Source: Arthrobacter ulcerisalmonis
GTDB lineage: Bacteria; Actinomycetota; Actinomycetes; Actinomycetales; Micrococcaceae
Reading direction: 5' to 3'
Length of the DNA: 64,000 nt
NCBI RefSeq assembly: GCF_900609065.1
Contig: NZ_UXAU01000038.1
Location: 1-64,000, forward strand
Each line of letters opens with the position of its first letter. Position 1 is the first letter of the stretch. Shown here one piece after another: positions 36,714 through 45,209 of the stretch. Under the pieces are notes generated by a model. The model was not told the origin of the DNA. It saw only the letters and a list, made by a program, of their open reading frames with translations, and made no database searches. The translations under genes and the position numbers were made by a program.

Positions 36714-36755
36714 CAGGCCCGGCACAGGTCATGTGGATAACCTGTGCCGGGCCTG
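36714..36755 (-). terminator. 16-bp hairpin after the DUF349 gene with a DnaA-box loop
   Basis: Arms 36714-36729 and 36740-36755 are perfect complements around a 10-base loop, 40 bases past the DUF349 stop on the reverse strand. No T-run follows. Bases 36732-36740 read TGTGGATAA, the complement of the DnaA box TTATCCACA. Confidence 0.7.
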
Positions 36756-36794
36756 GTGGCCAAGCGATGTTCAGCGAAGCTGGGAAGCTTCGGA

Positions 36795-38411
36795 CTAGCT
36801 CAGTTCGTTGGCGGAGCGCTGGATCTGGTCAAGCCAGGCCTGACGCGCCTCGAGGGCTTCCTGGGCAGCCTTGATTTTGCGCTGGTCACCGGTCTTCTCA
36901 GCCTTGGCGAGATCGTCCTGCAATCCTGCAATAGCCGCTTCCAGCTGCGAGAGCGCACTGTTGGTGCGGGCCTTGCGCTCGGGGTTGGACCGCTGCCACT
37001 GATCTTCTTCGGCGCCGCGGACGGCGTCTTCGACCTTGCGGAGGCCTGCTTCGATCCGGCCCATGTCGGCGCGCGGTACCTTGCCGGCATCCTCCCACCG
37101 GTCACGGACGGACTGCAGTGCCTTCTTGGCTGCTGCGAGGTCCTTGATGGGAAGGATCGCGGTGGCTTCGGCCAGGAGTGCTTCCTTGGCGGTGAGGTTG
37201 ACCGAGTATTCCTGGTCGATCTCATCGTTGGCGGCCTGGCGGGAGCTGAAGAAGACGTCCTGGGCTGCCCGGAAACGGGCCCAGAGAGCATCGTCATCCT
37301 TGCGGCTGGCCCTCGGCGAAGCCTTCCACTGATCCATCAGGTGCCGGTACTCGCCGGCGGCGTAACCCCAGTCGGTGGAGCTGGAAAGCGCCTCGGCTTC
37401 CAGGATCAGCTTCTCCTTGGCCGATTTGGCGGCCGAGTTGGTGCTGTCCAGCTGGGAGAAGTACGCCCGGCGGTGCCGATCAAAAACCGTCCGTGCCGCG
37501 CGGAAGCGCTTCCAGAGGCTGTCTTCGTTACTGCGGCCCAACCGGACGCCGCTCTTCTGCGCGGTCTTCCAGTGCTCGAACAGTTCATTCATCCGAGCCG
37601 AGGAGGTCTTCCACTGCGTCTGCGCCGGATCCTGGCCGGAGATCAGTTCTGCCTCGGCAACAATGGCTTCGCGGGCAGCAAGCTCGGAGGTCCGAACAGC
37701 GTCGTGTTCGGCCTTCTCGGACTTTTCCAGCTCCGTGATGAGTCCCGTGAGGGTGTCCAGGCGGGCCTCGGCAGCGCGGAGGTCGCCCACCATGTTGCGC
37801 TCAGCCAGTTGCTCGCGGAGGTGCGTGACAGTCTTCTGCATGTCGGTGCTGGGAGCCTTGGAGGCAACCCGATGCTCCAACAGGACAACCTGCGCCAGCA
37901 CGTCGTCGAACTTCCGCGCAAAGTAGGCAAGCGCCTCGTCATTGCTGACGTCCGGGTACTGACCCACAGGGTGCTCGGTGCCGTCGATCGTGAGGAAAAC
38001 GTGGCCGTCACCTTCAACCCGGCCCCACTTGGCGGCTTCGGCCAGCGAGGTGGCGGGCAGCGGCTGCACCGCTGCTGCGGGGGAGGCCGCTGCAGGCTTG
38101 GGCCGCGAAGCGAAAGCTGCGGGCGACGGGGCGCCCGGCTTGGCAGGTGCAGGCGCTGGTGCCGGCGTCGGTGCAGCGGCTGGGGCAGCCTCGACGGCGG
38201 TGGCCGCCTCAGCAGCCGGGGCCTCATCGGCTGCCGAAGTCGCTTCTTCGGCTGCCTCAACAACCTCAGCAGCCGGTGCCGCTTCAGTTTCCTCGGCTGC
38301 CGCCGTCGTGGGTTCGCTGGTTACCTCGGTAGCTGCTGTACCCTCAGTCTCGGCCACGGGGGCCTCCTGGGTTTCGCTTGCTGTTTCGTCGGATTTCTGA
38401 CTGTCTGTCAC
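36795..38411 (-). CDS. DUF349 domain-containing protein
   Basis: 538 residues from GTG 38411. Residues 1-125 are an Ala/Glu/Pro/Thr-rich disordered region with PTPAPAPAPAKPG. A small folded part (WGRVEGDGHVFLTIDGTE) leads into long helices with repeated DUF349 units, each marked by LWKRFRAARTVFDRHR or LWARFRAAQDVFFSSR. The C-terminus is coiled coil. No catalytic residues are apparent. The function is unknown; tandem helical repeats suggest a binding or scaffold protein. It lies between the AbiEi-like gene and the cyclophilin on the same strand. Confidence 0.88.
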   Translation of the reverse strand: MTDSQKSDETASETQEAPVAETEGTAATEVTSEPTTAAAEETEAAPAAEVVEAAEEATSAADEAPAAEAATAVEAAPAAAPTPAPAPAPAKPGAPSPAAFASRPKPAAASPAAAVQPLPATSLAEAAKWGRVEGDGHVFLTIDGTEHPVGQYPDVSNDEALAYFARKFDDVLAQVVLLEHRVASKAPSTDMQKTVTHLREQLAERNMVGDLRAAEARLDTLTGLITELEKSEKAEHDAVRTSELAAREAIVAEAELISGQDPAQTQWKTSSARMNELFEHWKTAQKSGVRLGRSNEDSLWKRFRAARTVFDRHRRAYFSQLDSTNSAAKSAKEKLILEAEALSSSTDWGYAAGEYRHLMDQWKASPRASRKDDDALWARFRAAQDVFFSSRQAANDEIDQEYSVNLTAKEALLAEATAILPIKDLAAAKKALQSVRDRWEDAGKVPRADMGRIEAGLRKVEDAVRGAEEDQWQRSNPERKARTNSALSQLEAAIAGLQDDLAKAEKTGDQRKIKAAQEALEARQAWLDQIQRSANELS

Positions 38412-38477
38412 CGCTAAAAGTCTTTCGCTTGGAGGGAAATACTCACGTACTGCACCGGGGCCGCAGCGCCCAATGTC

Positions 38478-39311
38478 CTACTTCAGAGAAAACGAGTCTA
38501 TCGTGACTGGTTCCACGGGGGTGCCGTCCGTGTCGCTGTTGCCCGGAGTGATCCCGGCGGCGGCAATGGCGGAGACAAACTCCAGCCCGGACGTTACCTT
38601 GCCCACCACGGTGTAGCCGCCAGCTGTGTCTGCTGGGATCACCGTGTCCTTGTAGACAATGAAGAACTGCTTGCCGTTGCCGTAGGCGTTATTGGCGCTC
38701 CGGGCCACGGCGATGGTGCCGGCGGCGTAGGTGTTGTCGGCGGGGGTATTTTCCAGCGGACCCCAGGTATAGGTGGGGTCACTGGCACCGGTGCCGTCAT
38801 CGGATCCGCACTGCAGCAGGGCGAATGCGTCCCCGGTAGTGAGGCGATGGCAGGTCTTTCCGTTGTAGAACCCCTCGTTGCTCAGGGCAGAGAAGACGGC
38901 AGCGGCCTGCGGTGCCGCGGTCCCGTTGAGTTCAACGCCCAAGGCGTTCCCGTTGAGGACCAGGTCGCCGTTGAACGTCTTGCCCGCAGCAACGTCCGGT
39001 GCGGGGATGTTGGCGCCGTTGCTGGTCTGCACCGGGCTAGGCGACGGGCTGGCGGTCGCCGATGGGGCGGCCGTCGCCGACGGGTCGGTCAGGCCTGCCT
39101 GGGCCGCAGCGAACTCGTCCTCGGTGGGATTGCCGGCAAACGCCGTCAGCTGAAGGACGACGGCGAGCACCACGGCGGTGGCTCCCGCGCCGACGGCCAC
39201 GAGGTTGTCGCGTTTACGCCGGGTGTCCTGGTCTCGCCGGATTTCGCGCTTGGCTTCCATCTGCTGGATGCGCCGCTTGGTTTCACGGGCGTTGCGTGAA
39301 CTGGCCGCCAC
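38478..39311 (-). CDS. Membrane-anchored cyclophilin-type peptidyl-prolyl isomerase
   Basis: 277 residues from GTG 39311, with CAGGAGG six bases upstream; the longer frame is rejected. A basic cytoplasmic segment (KRRIQQMEAKREIRR) precedes one membrane helix (about 37-58), a Ser/Pro/Thr-rich spacer and the cyclophilin domain. Active-site motifs are KTCHRLTT, FALLQCGSDDGTG and GKQFFIVYKD. It speeds proline isomerisation in exported proteins outside the membrane. The order rel-ppi-hisS matches mycobacteria, although a DUF349 and an AbiEi-like gene intervene here. Confidence 0.88.
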   Translation of the reverse strand: MAASSRNARETKRRIQQMEAKREIRRDQDTRRKRDNLVAVGAGATAVVLAVVLQLTAFAGNPTEDEFAAAQAGLTDPSATAAPSATASPSPSPVQTSNGANIPAPDVAAGKTFNGDLVLNGNALGVELNGTAAPQAAAVFSALSNEGFYNGKTCHRLTTGDAFALLQCGSDDGTGASDPTYTWGPLENTPADNTYAAGTIAVARSANNAYGNGKQFFIVYKDTVIPADTAGGYTVVGKVTSGLEFVSAIAAAGITPGNSDTDGTPVEPVTIDSFSLK

Positions 39312-39421
39312 GGGTCCTCCTGGTAGTTCGAGCGTCGGCGCCGCATGGAACGGGGCCTGTCCTGCAAAGGGATGGCAGCTGCAGGCGGTGGTGAACCGTA
39401 TTAGAGATGCACACGGATGCC

Positions 39422-39452
39422 GCATAAACTGACTGCCGCACACAGTTTATGC
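39422..39452. promoter_or_regulatory. Palindrome in the ppi-hisS divergent region
   Basis: GCATAAACTG (39422-39431) and CAGTTTATGC (39443-39452) are perfect complements separated by 11 bases. The element is about 110 bases upstream of ppi and 87 upstream of hisS. It is the only AT-rich symmetric element in this 228-base gap and is a candidate operator. Confidence 0.5.
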
Positions 39453-39539
39453 ATGACCAGCTGGAGCGACGCCCCCAGAAGCCCGTTTCGGGACCGGCGC
39501 GGCGCTCCGGCTGCCCGTAACCAGAGGAGATCTCCCACC

Positions 39540-40883
39540 ATGGCACGCAACGCCTCCCTGTCCGGATTCCCCGAGTGGCTGCCCGAGGAACGGTTGGTGG
39601 AACTCCATGTCCTGGATACGCTGCGCAACGTATTTGAACTGCACGGATTTTCGTCCATTGAGACCCGCGCCGTGGAGACCGTTGGCCAATTGCTGCGGAA
39701 GGGTGAGATCGACAAAGAGGTTTACGGCCTGAGTCGGTTGCAGGACGATGACGGCGAGGCCAGTGCCAAATCTGATCCTCAGGCTTTGGCCCTGCACTTC
39801 GACCTCACGGTTCCGTTTGCCCGGTATGTGGTGGAGAACGCCGGTCACCTCGCGTTCCCGTTCCGGCGCTACCAGATCCAGAAGGTGTGGCGGGGCGAGC
39901 GCCCGCAGGAGGGCCGGGCCCGGGAATTCACCCAGGCGGACATTGACGTGGTGGGCGACGGCGACCTGCCGTTCCGCTACGACGTCGAGATTGCGCTGGT
40001 CATAGCCGAAGCCCTGGGCGCCCTGCCCATCCCGGACTTCCGCCTGCGCATCAACAACCGCAAGCTGGCCGAGGGCTTCTACCGGGGCATCGGCCTGGCC
40101 GACACCGCTGGCGTGCTGCGCAGCATCGACAAGCTGGAGAAGATCGGAGCCGCCAAGGTGGCCGAACTCCTCAAAGCCGAACTGGGTGCCACCGACGAGC
40201 AGGCCCAGAAGGCCCTGCAGCTTGCCGGTATCCGCACCGAAGACACCTCGTTCGTGGCGCAGGTCCGCGCCTTGGGTGTGCAGGACGACCTCCTCGAGGA
40301 GGGCCTGACCGAACTGGAACAGGTGGTGGCCGCCGTCGTACAGCGCGCGCCCGGCAAGGTGGTGGCTGACCTCAGCATCGCCCGTGGCTTGGACTATTAC
40401 ACCGGTACCGTGGTGGAGACCGTGCTGGTGGGGCACGAACAGCTCGGCTCGATCTGCTCCGGCGGCCGGTACGACGCGCTGGCCTCCAAGGGCAACCGCA
40501 AGTTCCCCGGCGTGGGCCTGTCCATCGGCGTGACCCGCCTGGTGTCCCGGATTCTCAGCCAAGACCTGGCGAAAGCGTCCCGTTCCGTGCCCACCGCCGT
40601 GCTGGTGGCCCTGAGCGCCGACGAATCCTGGAGCGCTGCCCAAGACGTTGCAGCCCAGCTGCGCAGCCGCGGTATCGCCACCGAGGTGGCCGCCAAGGCC
40701 GAGAAGTTCGGCAAGCAGATCAAGTACGCGGACCGCCGCGGGATCCCCTTCGTCTGGTTCACCGATGACGACGGCGCGCACCAGGTCAAGGACATCCGCA
40801 CCGGTGAGCAGGTGGCAGCCGAGCCCGAAAGCTGGGCGCCGCCGTCGGCCGACCTGCGCGTCCAGGTCAGCACCCGAGCCTGA
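39540..40883 (+). CDS. hisS: Histidyl-tRNA synthetase
   Basis: 447 residues from ATG 39540 (GAGGAG upstream); the longer frame begins inside the leader palindrome and is rejected. Class II core: [11 protein letters not shown], the motif 2 arginine in [16 protein letters not shown], the His-specific motifs [14 protein letters not shown] and SGGRYDAL, and motif 3 in [11 protein letters not shown]. The C-terminal anticodon-binding domain begins at TAVLVALS. It charges tRNA-His. Confidence 0.96.
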   Translation: MARNASLSGFPEWLPEERLVELHVLDTLRNVFELHGFSSIETRAVETVGQLLRKGEIDKEVYGLSRLQDDDGEASAKSDPQALALHFDLTVPFARYVVENAGHLAFPFRRYQIQKVWRGERPQEGRAREFTQADIDVVGDGDLPFRYDVEIALVIAEALGALPIPDFRLRINNRKLAEGFYRGIGLADTAGVLRSIDKLEKIGAAKVAELLKAELGATDEQAQKALQLAGIRTEDTSFVAQVRALGVQDDLLEEGLTELEQVVAAVVQRAPGKVVADLSIARGLDYYTGTVVETVLVGHEQLGSICSGGRYDALASKGNRKFPGVGLSIGVTRLVSRILSQDLAKASRSVPTAVLVALSADESWSAAQDVAAQLRSRGIATEVAAKAEKFGKQIKYADRRGIPFVWFTDDDGAHQVKDIRTGEQVAAEPESWAPPSADLRVQVSTRA

Positions 40884-40892
40884 CCGGGTAGC

Positions 40893-40910
40893 CCCGCTGC
40901 CCCCAGCGGG
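40893..40910 (+). terminator. Small GC hairpin between hisS and aspS
   Basis: CCCGCTG and CAGCGGG form a 7-bp stem with a 4-base C loop just after the hisS stop. There is no T-run. It may weaken readthrough into aspS. Confidence 0.4.
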
Positions 40911-40992
40911 TAAACTCGAACGGGATTGCCCTCGAGGCCAGTCCAGAATTTTTCCCTTAGTTTTCCCGCTGTTCCCTCTAGAAAGGTGTGCT

Positions 40993-42756
40993 GTGCTGCG
41001 CACACATGACCTCGGATCACTCCGTTCCGAGCACATTGGTCAAACCGTCACCCTGGCCGGCTGGGTTGGCCGCCGCCGTGACCACGGCGGAGTAGCCTTC
41101 GTGGATCTCCGCGATGCCTCCGGCGTGGCCCAGGTGGTCGTCCGTGAAGAGGAAGTCTTCCACGGCCTGCGGAACGAGTACGTCCTACAGGTGACCGGCA
41201 CCGTCTCCCAGCGCCCCGAAGGCAACGAAAACCCGGCGCTGGCTACCGGCGCCGTGGAGGTCATTGCTGATGACGTCACCATCCTCAACACGTCAGACCC
41301 GCTGCCGTTCCAGATTGACGAGCACGTTGAAGTGGGCGAGGAAGCGCGCCTGAAGCACCGCTACCTTGACCTGCGCCGTCCCGGCCCCGCACGCAACCTG
41401 CGCCTGCGCTCGGAAGCGAACCGGGTGGCCCGCGACCTGCTGCACCAGGACGGTTTCGTCGAAATCGAAACGCCCACCCTGACGCGGTCGACGCCGGAAG
41501 GCGCCCGTGACTTCGTGGTCCCCGCGCGCCTGGCGCCGGGTTCCTGGTACGCGCTCCCGCAGTCCCCGCAGCTTTTCAAGCAGCTGCTGCAGGTGGGTGG
41601 CTTCGAAAAGTACTACCAGATTGCCCGCTGCTACCGCGATGAGGATTTCCGCGCGGACCGCCAGCCGGAGTTCACGCAGTTGGATATTGAGGCCAGCTTC
41701 GTGGAGCAGGACGACATCATCGCCCTCGGCGAGGGCATCGTCACGGCGCTGTGGAAGCTGATCGACGTCGAGATCCCGACGCCCATCCAGCGCATCACCT
41801 ATCACGACGCCATGGCCCGTTACGGCTCGGATAAGCCCGACCTTCGCTTTGGCGTGGAGCTCACCGAGCTGACGGAGTTCTTCAAGGACACCAACTTTGG
41901 TGTCTTCAAGGCACCCTACGTGGGTGCAGTGGTGATGCCCGGCGGCGCGTCGCAGCCACGCCGGACCCTTGACGGCTGGCAGGAATTCGCCAAACAGCGC
42001 GGCCACAAGGGCCTGGCGTACGTCCTCTTCAAGGAAGATGGCGAGCTGGCAGGCCCGGTTGCCAAGAACCTGACGGACACCGAGCGCGAGGGCCTCGCGG
42101 CTGCCGTGGGTGCCACGCCCGGCGACTGCATCTTCTTTGCCGCCGGTGAGAAGTCGGCTGCCCGTGCCCTGCTCGGTGCCGCGCGGGTGGAGATCGGCCA
42201 CCGCACCGGACTGATCAACCCCGCTGACTGGGCCTTCTGCTGGGTGGTTGACGCACCCATGTTCGAGCCCGCCGCCGCCGCCGTGGCCTCAGGCGACGTG
42301 GCTGTTGGCGCCGGCAAGTGGACCGCCGTGCACCACGCGTTCACTTCGCCGAAGCCCGAGTTCATGGACACCTTCGACACCGATCCGGAGTCGGCGCTGG
42401 CGTACGCCTACGACATCGTCTGCAACGGCAACGAAATCGGTGGCGGGTCCATCCGTATCCACCGCAGCGATGTCCAGGAGCGTGTCTTCGAGGTCATGGG
42501 CTTGTCCCAGGCCGATGCGCAGGAGAAGTTCGGCTTCCTGCTGGAAGGCTTCAAGTTCGGCGCGCCCCCGCACGGCGGCATCGCGTTCGGCTGGGACCGC
42601 GTGGTTGCGCTGCTCTCCGGCGTCGAGTCCATCCGCGACGTCATTGCCTTCCCCAAAACCGGCAACGGCTACGACCCGCTGACTGCTGCTCCGGCACCCA
42701 TTACGGCCCAGCAGCGCAAGGAAGCCGGCGTGGACTTCAAGCCCGAAGCCAAGTAA
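40993..42756 (+). CDS. aspS: Aspartyl-tRNA synthetase
   Basis: 587 residues from GTG 40993 (AAAGGTG upstream). It has the N-terminal OB anticodon domain ([19 protein letters not shown]), class II motif 1 to motif 2 ([36 protein letters not shown]), the bacterial GAD insertion and motif 3 ([13 protein letters not shown]). It charges tRNA-Asp, possibly also tRNA-Asn if the cell uses the GatCAB route, as many actinobacteria do; no gat genes are in the window. Confidence 0.96.
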   Translation: MLRTHDLGSLRSEHIGQTVTLAGWVGRRRDHGGVAFVDLRDASGVAQVVVREEEVFHGLRNEYVLQVTGTVSQRPEGNENPALATGAVEVIADDVTILNTSDPLPFQIDEHVEVGEEARLKHRYLDLRRPGPARNLRLRSEANRVARDLLHQDGFVEIETPTLTRSTPEGARDFVVPARLAPGSWYALPQSPQLFKQLLQVGGFEKYYQIARCYRDEDFRADRQPEFTQLDIEASFVEQDDIIALGEGIVTALWKLIDVEIPTPIQRITYHDAMARYGSDKPDLRFGVELTELTEFFKDTNFGVFKAPYVGAVVMPGGASQPRRTLDGWQEFAKQRGHKGLAYVLFKEDGELAGPVAKNLTDTEREGLAAAVGATPGDCIFFAAGEKSAARALLGAARVEIGHRTGLINPADWAFCWVVDAPMFEPAAAAVASGDVAVGAGKWTAVHHAFTSPKPEFMDTFDTDPESALAYAYDIVCNGNEIGGGSIRIHRSDVQERVFEVMGLSQADAQEKFGFLLEGFKFGAPPHGGIAFGWDRVVALLSGVESIRDVIAFPKTGNGYDPLTAAPAPITAQQRKEAGVDFKPEAK

Positions 42757-42761
42757 CTCCC

Positions 42762-42824
42762 GCCCCCCTTGACGGGGGCTGGCCAAGTGTCACCCATGAG
42801 GCTTCCCGTTCCGGCGGGGAGCCT
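42762..42824 (+). terminator. Two hairpins after aspS
   Basis: The first hairpin pairs GCCCCC (42762-42767) with GGGGGC (42774-42779). The second pairs AGGCTTCCCG (42799-42808) with CGGGGAGCCT (42815-42824) with one G-T. They lie 6-68 bases after aspS and before the acetyltransferase gene. Confidence 0.6.
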
Positions 42825-42864
42825 TATGGCGTTAATCTCATGATGTCGAGGAAGGGAAGAGCCA

Positions 42865-43665
42865 GTGGTGGAGCTACCGGCGCGGGTGCTGCAACGGGAC
42901 CTGGAAAAGGCCATGGACGCTTCTTGGCTGGCACCAGACCGTGCCGAGGTGGGGGACTGGGTCCTCCGTGCCGCCGCCGGGGTGACCCAGCGGGCCAACT
43001 CGATCTGGCCCCGGGTGGGCCCGGATTCCGGCGCTGACGAGCTGCCAGCGGCTTTGCGCGCTGCGCGGGCCTGGTACCGGAGCCGCCGCCTGCCCGTCAT
43101 CGTCCAGGTGTTTGCCGGCCCGGACAACGCACAGCTCAACGCCCTGCTGGACAGCGAGGGCTTCACGCGCCAGTCGGAGACCCTGATCCTCGTGGCGTGT
43201 GCAGGCACCCTGGCGCCGTGGGCCGCCGTTGGCGTGGAGATCGCCGAGACACCGTCCGAGGACTGGCTCCAGCTCTGGTGGGATGTGGATGGCCGCGGGG
43301 GTGTCGCCGAACGCGAGATTGCCCGCGACATCCTCACCGGCTGCCCTGCGCTGTACGCGACGGTGCGGGACGCCGACGGCGGGGCTGCCGCCGTCGGCCG
43401 TCTGGCCTTGCCTGCCGAGCCAGAGGGCTGGGGCGGGATCTATGCGATGGCCACCCGGCCCGACGCGCGCCGGGCTGGGCATGCCAGTGCTGTGCTGCAG
43501 GCCTTGCTGACCGAAGGTGCCGCCCGTGGAGTGGGTACCTTTTGGCTGCTGGTCACCGCCGCAAACGAGGGTGCGCAAGAGTTGTATGCCAAGGCCGGTT
43601 TCCGCGAGGCCGGACGCTACCTGTACCGCCAGGAGCGGCCTGCCCCGGCGCGATCGGGCTGTTAG
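42865..43665 (+). CDS. GNAT family N-acetyltransferase
   Basis: 266 residues from GTG 42865. The C-terminal half is a GNAT fold: GGIYAMATRPDARRAGHAS is the acetyl-CoA-binding beta4/motif A with R-x-x-A-G-H, then LLVTAANEGAQELYAKAGF. The N-terminal half (about 1-110) looks like a second, degenerate GNAT-like domain with ARAWYRSRRLPVIVQVF. The substrate is unknown. It stands between two terminator-like regions and is probably a single-gene unit. Confidence 0.85.
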   Translation: MVELPARVLQRDLEKAMDASWLAPDRAEVGDWVLRAAAGVTQRANSIWPRVGPDSGADELPAALRAARAWYRSRRLPVIVQVFAGPDNAQLNALLDSEGFTRQSETLILVACAGTLAPWAAVGVEIAETPSEDWLQLWWDVDGRGGVAEREIARDILTGCPALYATVRDADGGAAAVGRLALPAEPEGWGGIYAMATRPDARRAGHASAVLQALLTEGAARGVGTFWLLVTAANEGAQELYAKAGFREAGRYLYRQERPAPARSGC

Positions 43666-43684
43666 CAGCACCACGGAACTGACA

Positions 43685-43720
43685 CTTGAAGCTTCAAGCA
43701 AACAGGTTTACACTTGAAGC
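43685..43720 (+). promoter_or_regulatory. Palindrome plus half-site abutting the dioxygenase start
   Basis: CTTGAAGCTTCAAG (43685-43698) is a perfect 14-base palindrome, and the half-site CTTGAAGC recurs at 43713-43720, 28 bases later, ending right at the ATG. This looks like a dimeric regulator site, for example of the MarR type. No regulator gene is adjacent. Confidence 0.6.
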
Positions 43721-44518
43721 ATGACGCAAACCACTGAACTGCCGCCGGTCCTGTTCCTCAGCCACGGCGCACCGCCACTCGCCGACGACGCCACCTGGAC
43801 CCGCCAGCTCGGTGCCTGGGGAAACTCCTTCACCAAGCCCAAGGACATCCTGATGGTCTCGGCGCATTGGGAAAATGCGCCCGTAACCCTCAGTGCCACC
43901 GAACGCAATCCGGGCCTGGTCTACGACTTTGGTGGGTTTGCGCCCAGGTATTACGAGGTCGAATACGACGCCCCACAGGCGCCCGACCTCGCCAACGAGG
44001 TAGCTCGGCTGGTGGGCCAGCACGGACATCACGTGGCGCGGGACGAGAGCCGCGGCCTTGACCATGGCGCCTACGTCCCGTTGAAGGAAATGTTCCCTGA
44101 TGCAGACGTTCCTGTGGTGCAGATGTCCATGCCAACCCTTGACCCGCAAGGCCTGTTCAAGCTGGGCGAATCGTTGGCACCGCTGCGCGATCGCGGCACG
44201 CTGATTGTTGGCTCCGGCTTCACCACCCACAACCTGCGCTGGTTCAACCCTGCCGGTGGGCCGGACACCGCACCTCCCGCTGTGTCCAGCGAATTCGATC
44301 AGTGGGCCGAGGAGGCCATGGCCCGCGGGGACGTTGACGCCATTCTCGACTTCCTCAACAAGGCGCCGGCCGCCCGCGAAGCGCACCCCCGCAGTGAACA
44401 CTGGGCGCCCCTCTACGTGACGCTTGGTGCTGCCTACGCGTCTGGGGACCTGCACGCCAAGACGGCGATTGACGGTTTCTGGTTCGGCCTGTCCAAGCGG
44501 TCCTGGACCCTGAGCTAG
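43721..44518 (+). CDS. Class III extradiol dioxygenase family protein (DODA/LigB type)
   Basis: 265 residues. The family begins PPVLFLSHGAPPLADD with metal ligand His15, then DILMVSAHWEN with His49, GLDHGAYVPLKEMFPDADVP and the late HWAPLYV. Relatives open aromatic catechol rings (DODA, YgiD) using iron or zinc. The native substrate is unknown. It has no good ribosome binding site because the regulatory half-site occupies that position. It converges on the VLRF1-like gene with a 4-base overlap. Confidence 0.88.
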   Translation: MTQTTELPPVLFLSHGAPPLADDATWTRQLGAWGNSFTKPKDILMVSAHWENAPVTLSATERNPGLVYDFGGFAPRYYEVEYDAPQAPDLANEVARLVGQHGHHVARDESRGLDHGAYVPLKEMFPDADVPVVQMSMPTLDPQGLFKLGESLAPLRDRGTLIVGSGFTTHNLRWFNPAGGPDTAPPAVSSEFDQWAEEAMARGDVDAILDFLNKAPAAREAHPRSEHWAPLYVTLGAAYASGDLHAKTAIDGFWFGLSKRSWTLS

Positions 44519-45159
44519 TCTTGCCGTGATGGCGCGTCGGTGACCTGGATCCGCACGGCACACACGTCCTGGGCTGCGCGCTTGAGGACTTCCGCGCGGG
44601 GATCGGGCACGTCCAGGTAGGCCAGGCGCGGGTAGCCCGAGTATTTTGCCAGGACGGGCCGCGCCAAGGCTGCGTCGGCGAGGAGTCGATCCCCGCCGGG
44701 AACCAAGTACTCGAAATTCTCGCGGGCAAAGACTGCCCTGGCCTGCTCCACGGCATCGGCCAGCATGCTGTCCGAGCTGTCGCCCCGGCCCCGTGACCTG
44801 CTGGACTTGCCGCCAACCTTCGACGCCAGGACCTGACCGGCGCCCGTCACCGCCACGCCGTAGCCGCCACGCCGAATCAACAACAGCCCGGTCCGGCGCG
44901 GTTGGATGGCCAGCGACGCCAGTCGTGCGACCGCGTCGGGACCGCGGCCCGGCCTGCCGTCCACCGGCCACGGCGGTTGCAGGAGCGCCGTGGTGCCGTC
45001 ATGCGCCACGAGCCGCAGGCCGCCGTCGGCGTCGTCCAGCTCGGCGCCGCCATGGCTGGCCCCAAACCGTTCAACCCACCCCGCCAACCTCTCACCCGAG
45101 ACGGCGACCCAGCGGGTTCCAGGCTGGCGGTCTGGTTCGCGGGGTGGGGCGGCTGGCAT
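44515..45159 (-). CDS. acVLRF1/Vms1-like peptidyl-tRNA hydrolase family protein, divergent
   Basis: 214 residues. It has the layout of actinobacterial VLRF1 proteins: LAGWVERFGASHGG near the N-terminus, the core strand TGLLLIRRGGYGVAVTGAG followed by VLASKVGG, and YLVPGGDRLLADAAL in the C-terminal part. The family releases peptides from tRNA on stalled ribosomes through a Gly/Gln loop after KVG. Here that loop is replaced by a short Ser/Arg/Asp stretch (SSRSRGRGDSSDS) with no Gln, so catalysis is doubtful. The family call rests on remembered motifs. Confidence 0.6.
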   Translation of the reverse strand: MPAAPPREPDRQPGTRWVAVSGERLAGWVERFGASHGGAELDDADGGLRLVAHDGTTALLQPPWPVDGRPGRGPDAVARLASLAIQPRRTGLLLIRRGGYGVAVTGAGQVLASKVGGKSSRSRGRGDSSDSMLADAVEQARAVFARENFEYLVPGGDRLLADAALARPVLAKYSGYPRLAYLDVPDPRAEVLKRAAQDVCAVRIQVTDAPSRQD

Positions 45160-45209
45160 GGATTCCTTGGCGGCGGGGGATGGGGGTGCTCTGCAAGTAG
45201 CCTATCTAT

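Noticed and set aside
36744..38417. A 557-codon open frame on the forward strand
   Set aside because: It lies exactly opposite the DUF349 gene and its translation is a low-complexity Gly/Arg/Ser product typical of an antisense shadow in GC-rich DNA.
39447..41036. A 529-codon open frame on the reverse strand
   Set aside because: It covers hisS and its leader in antisense and has no family features.
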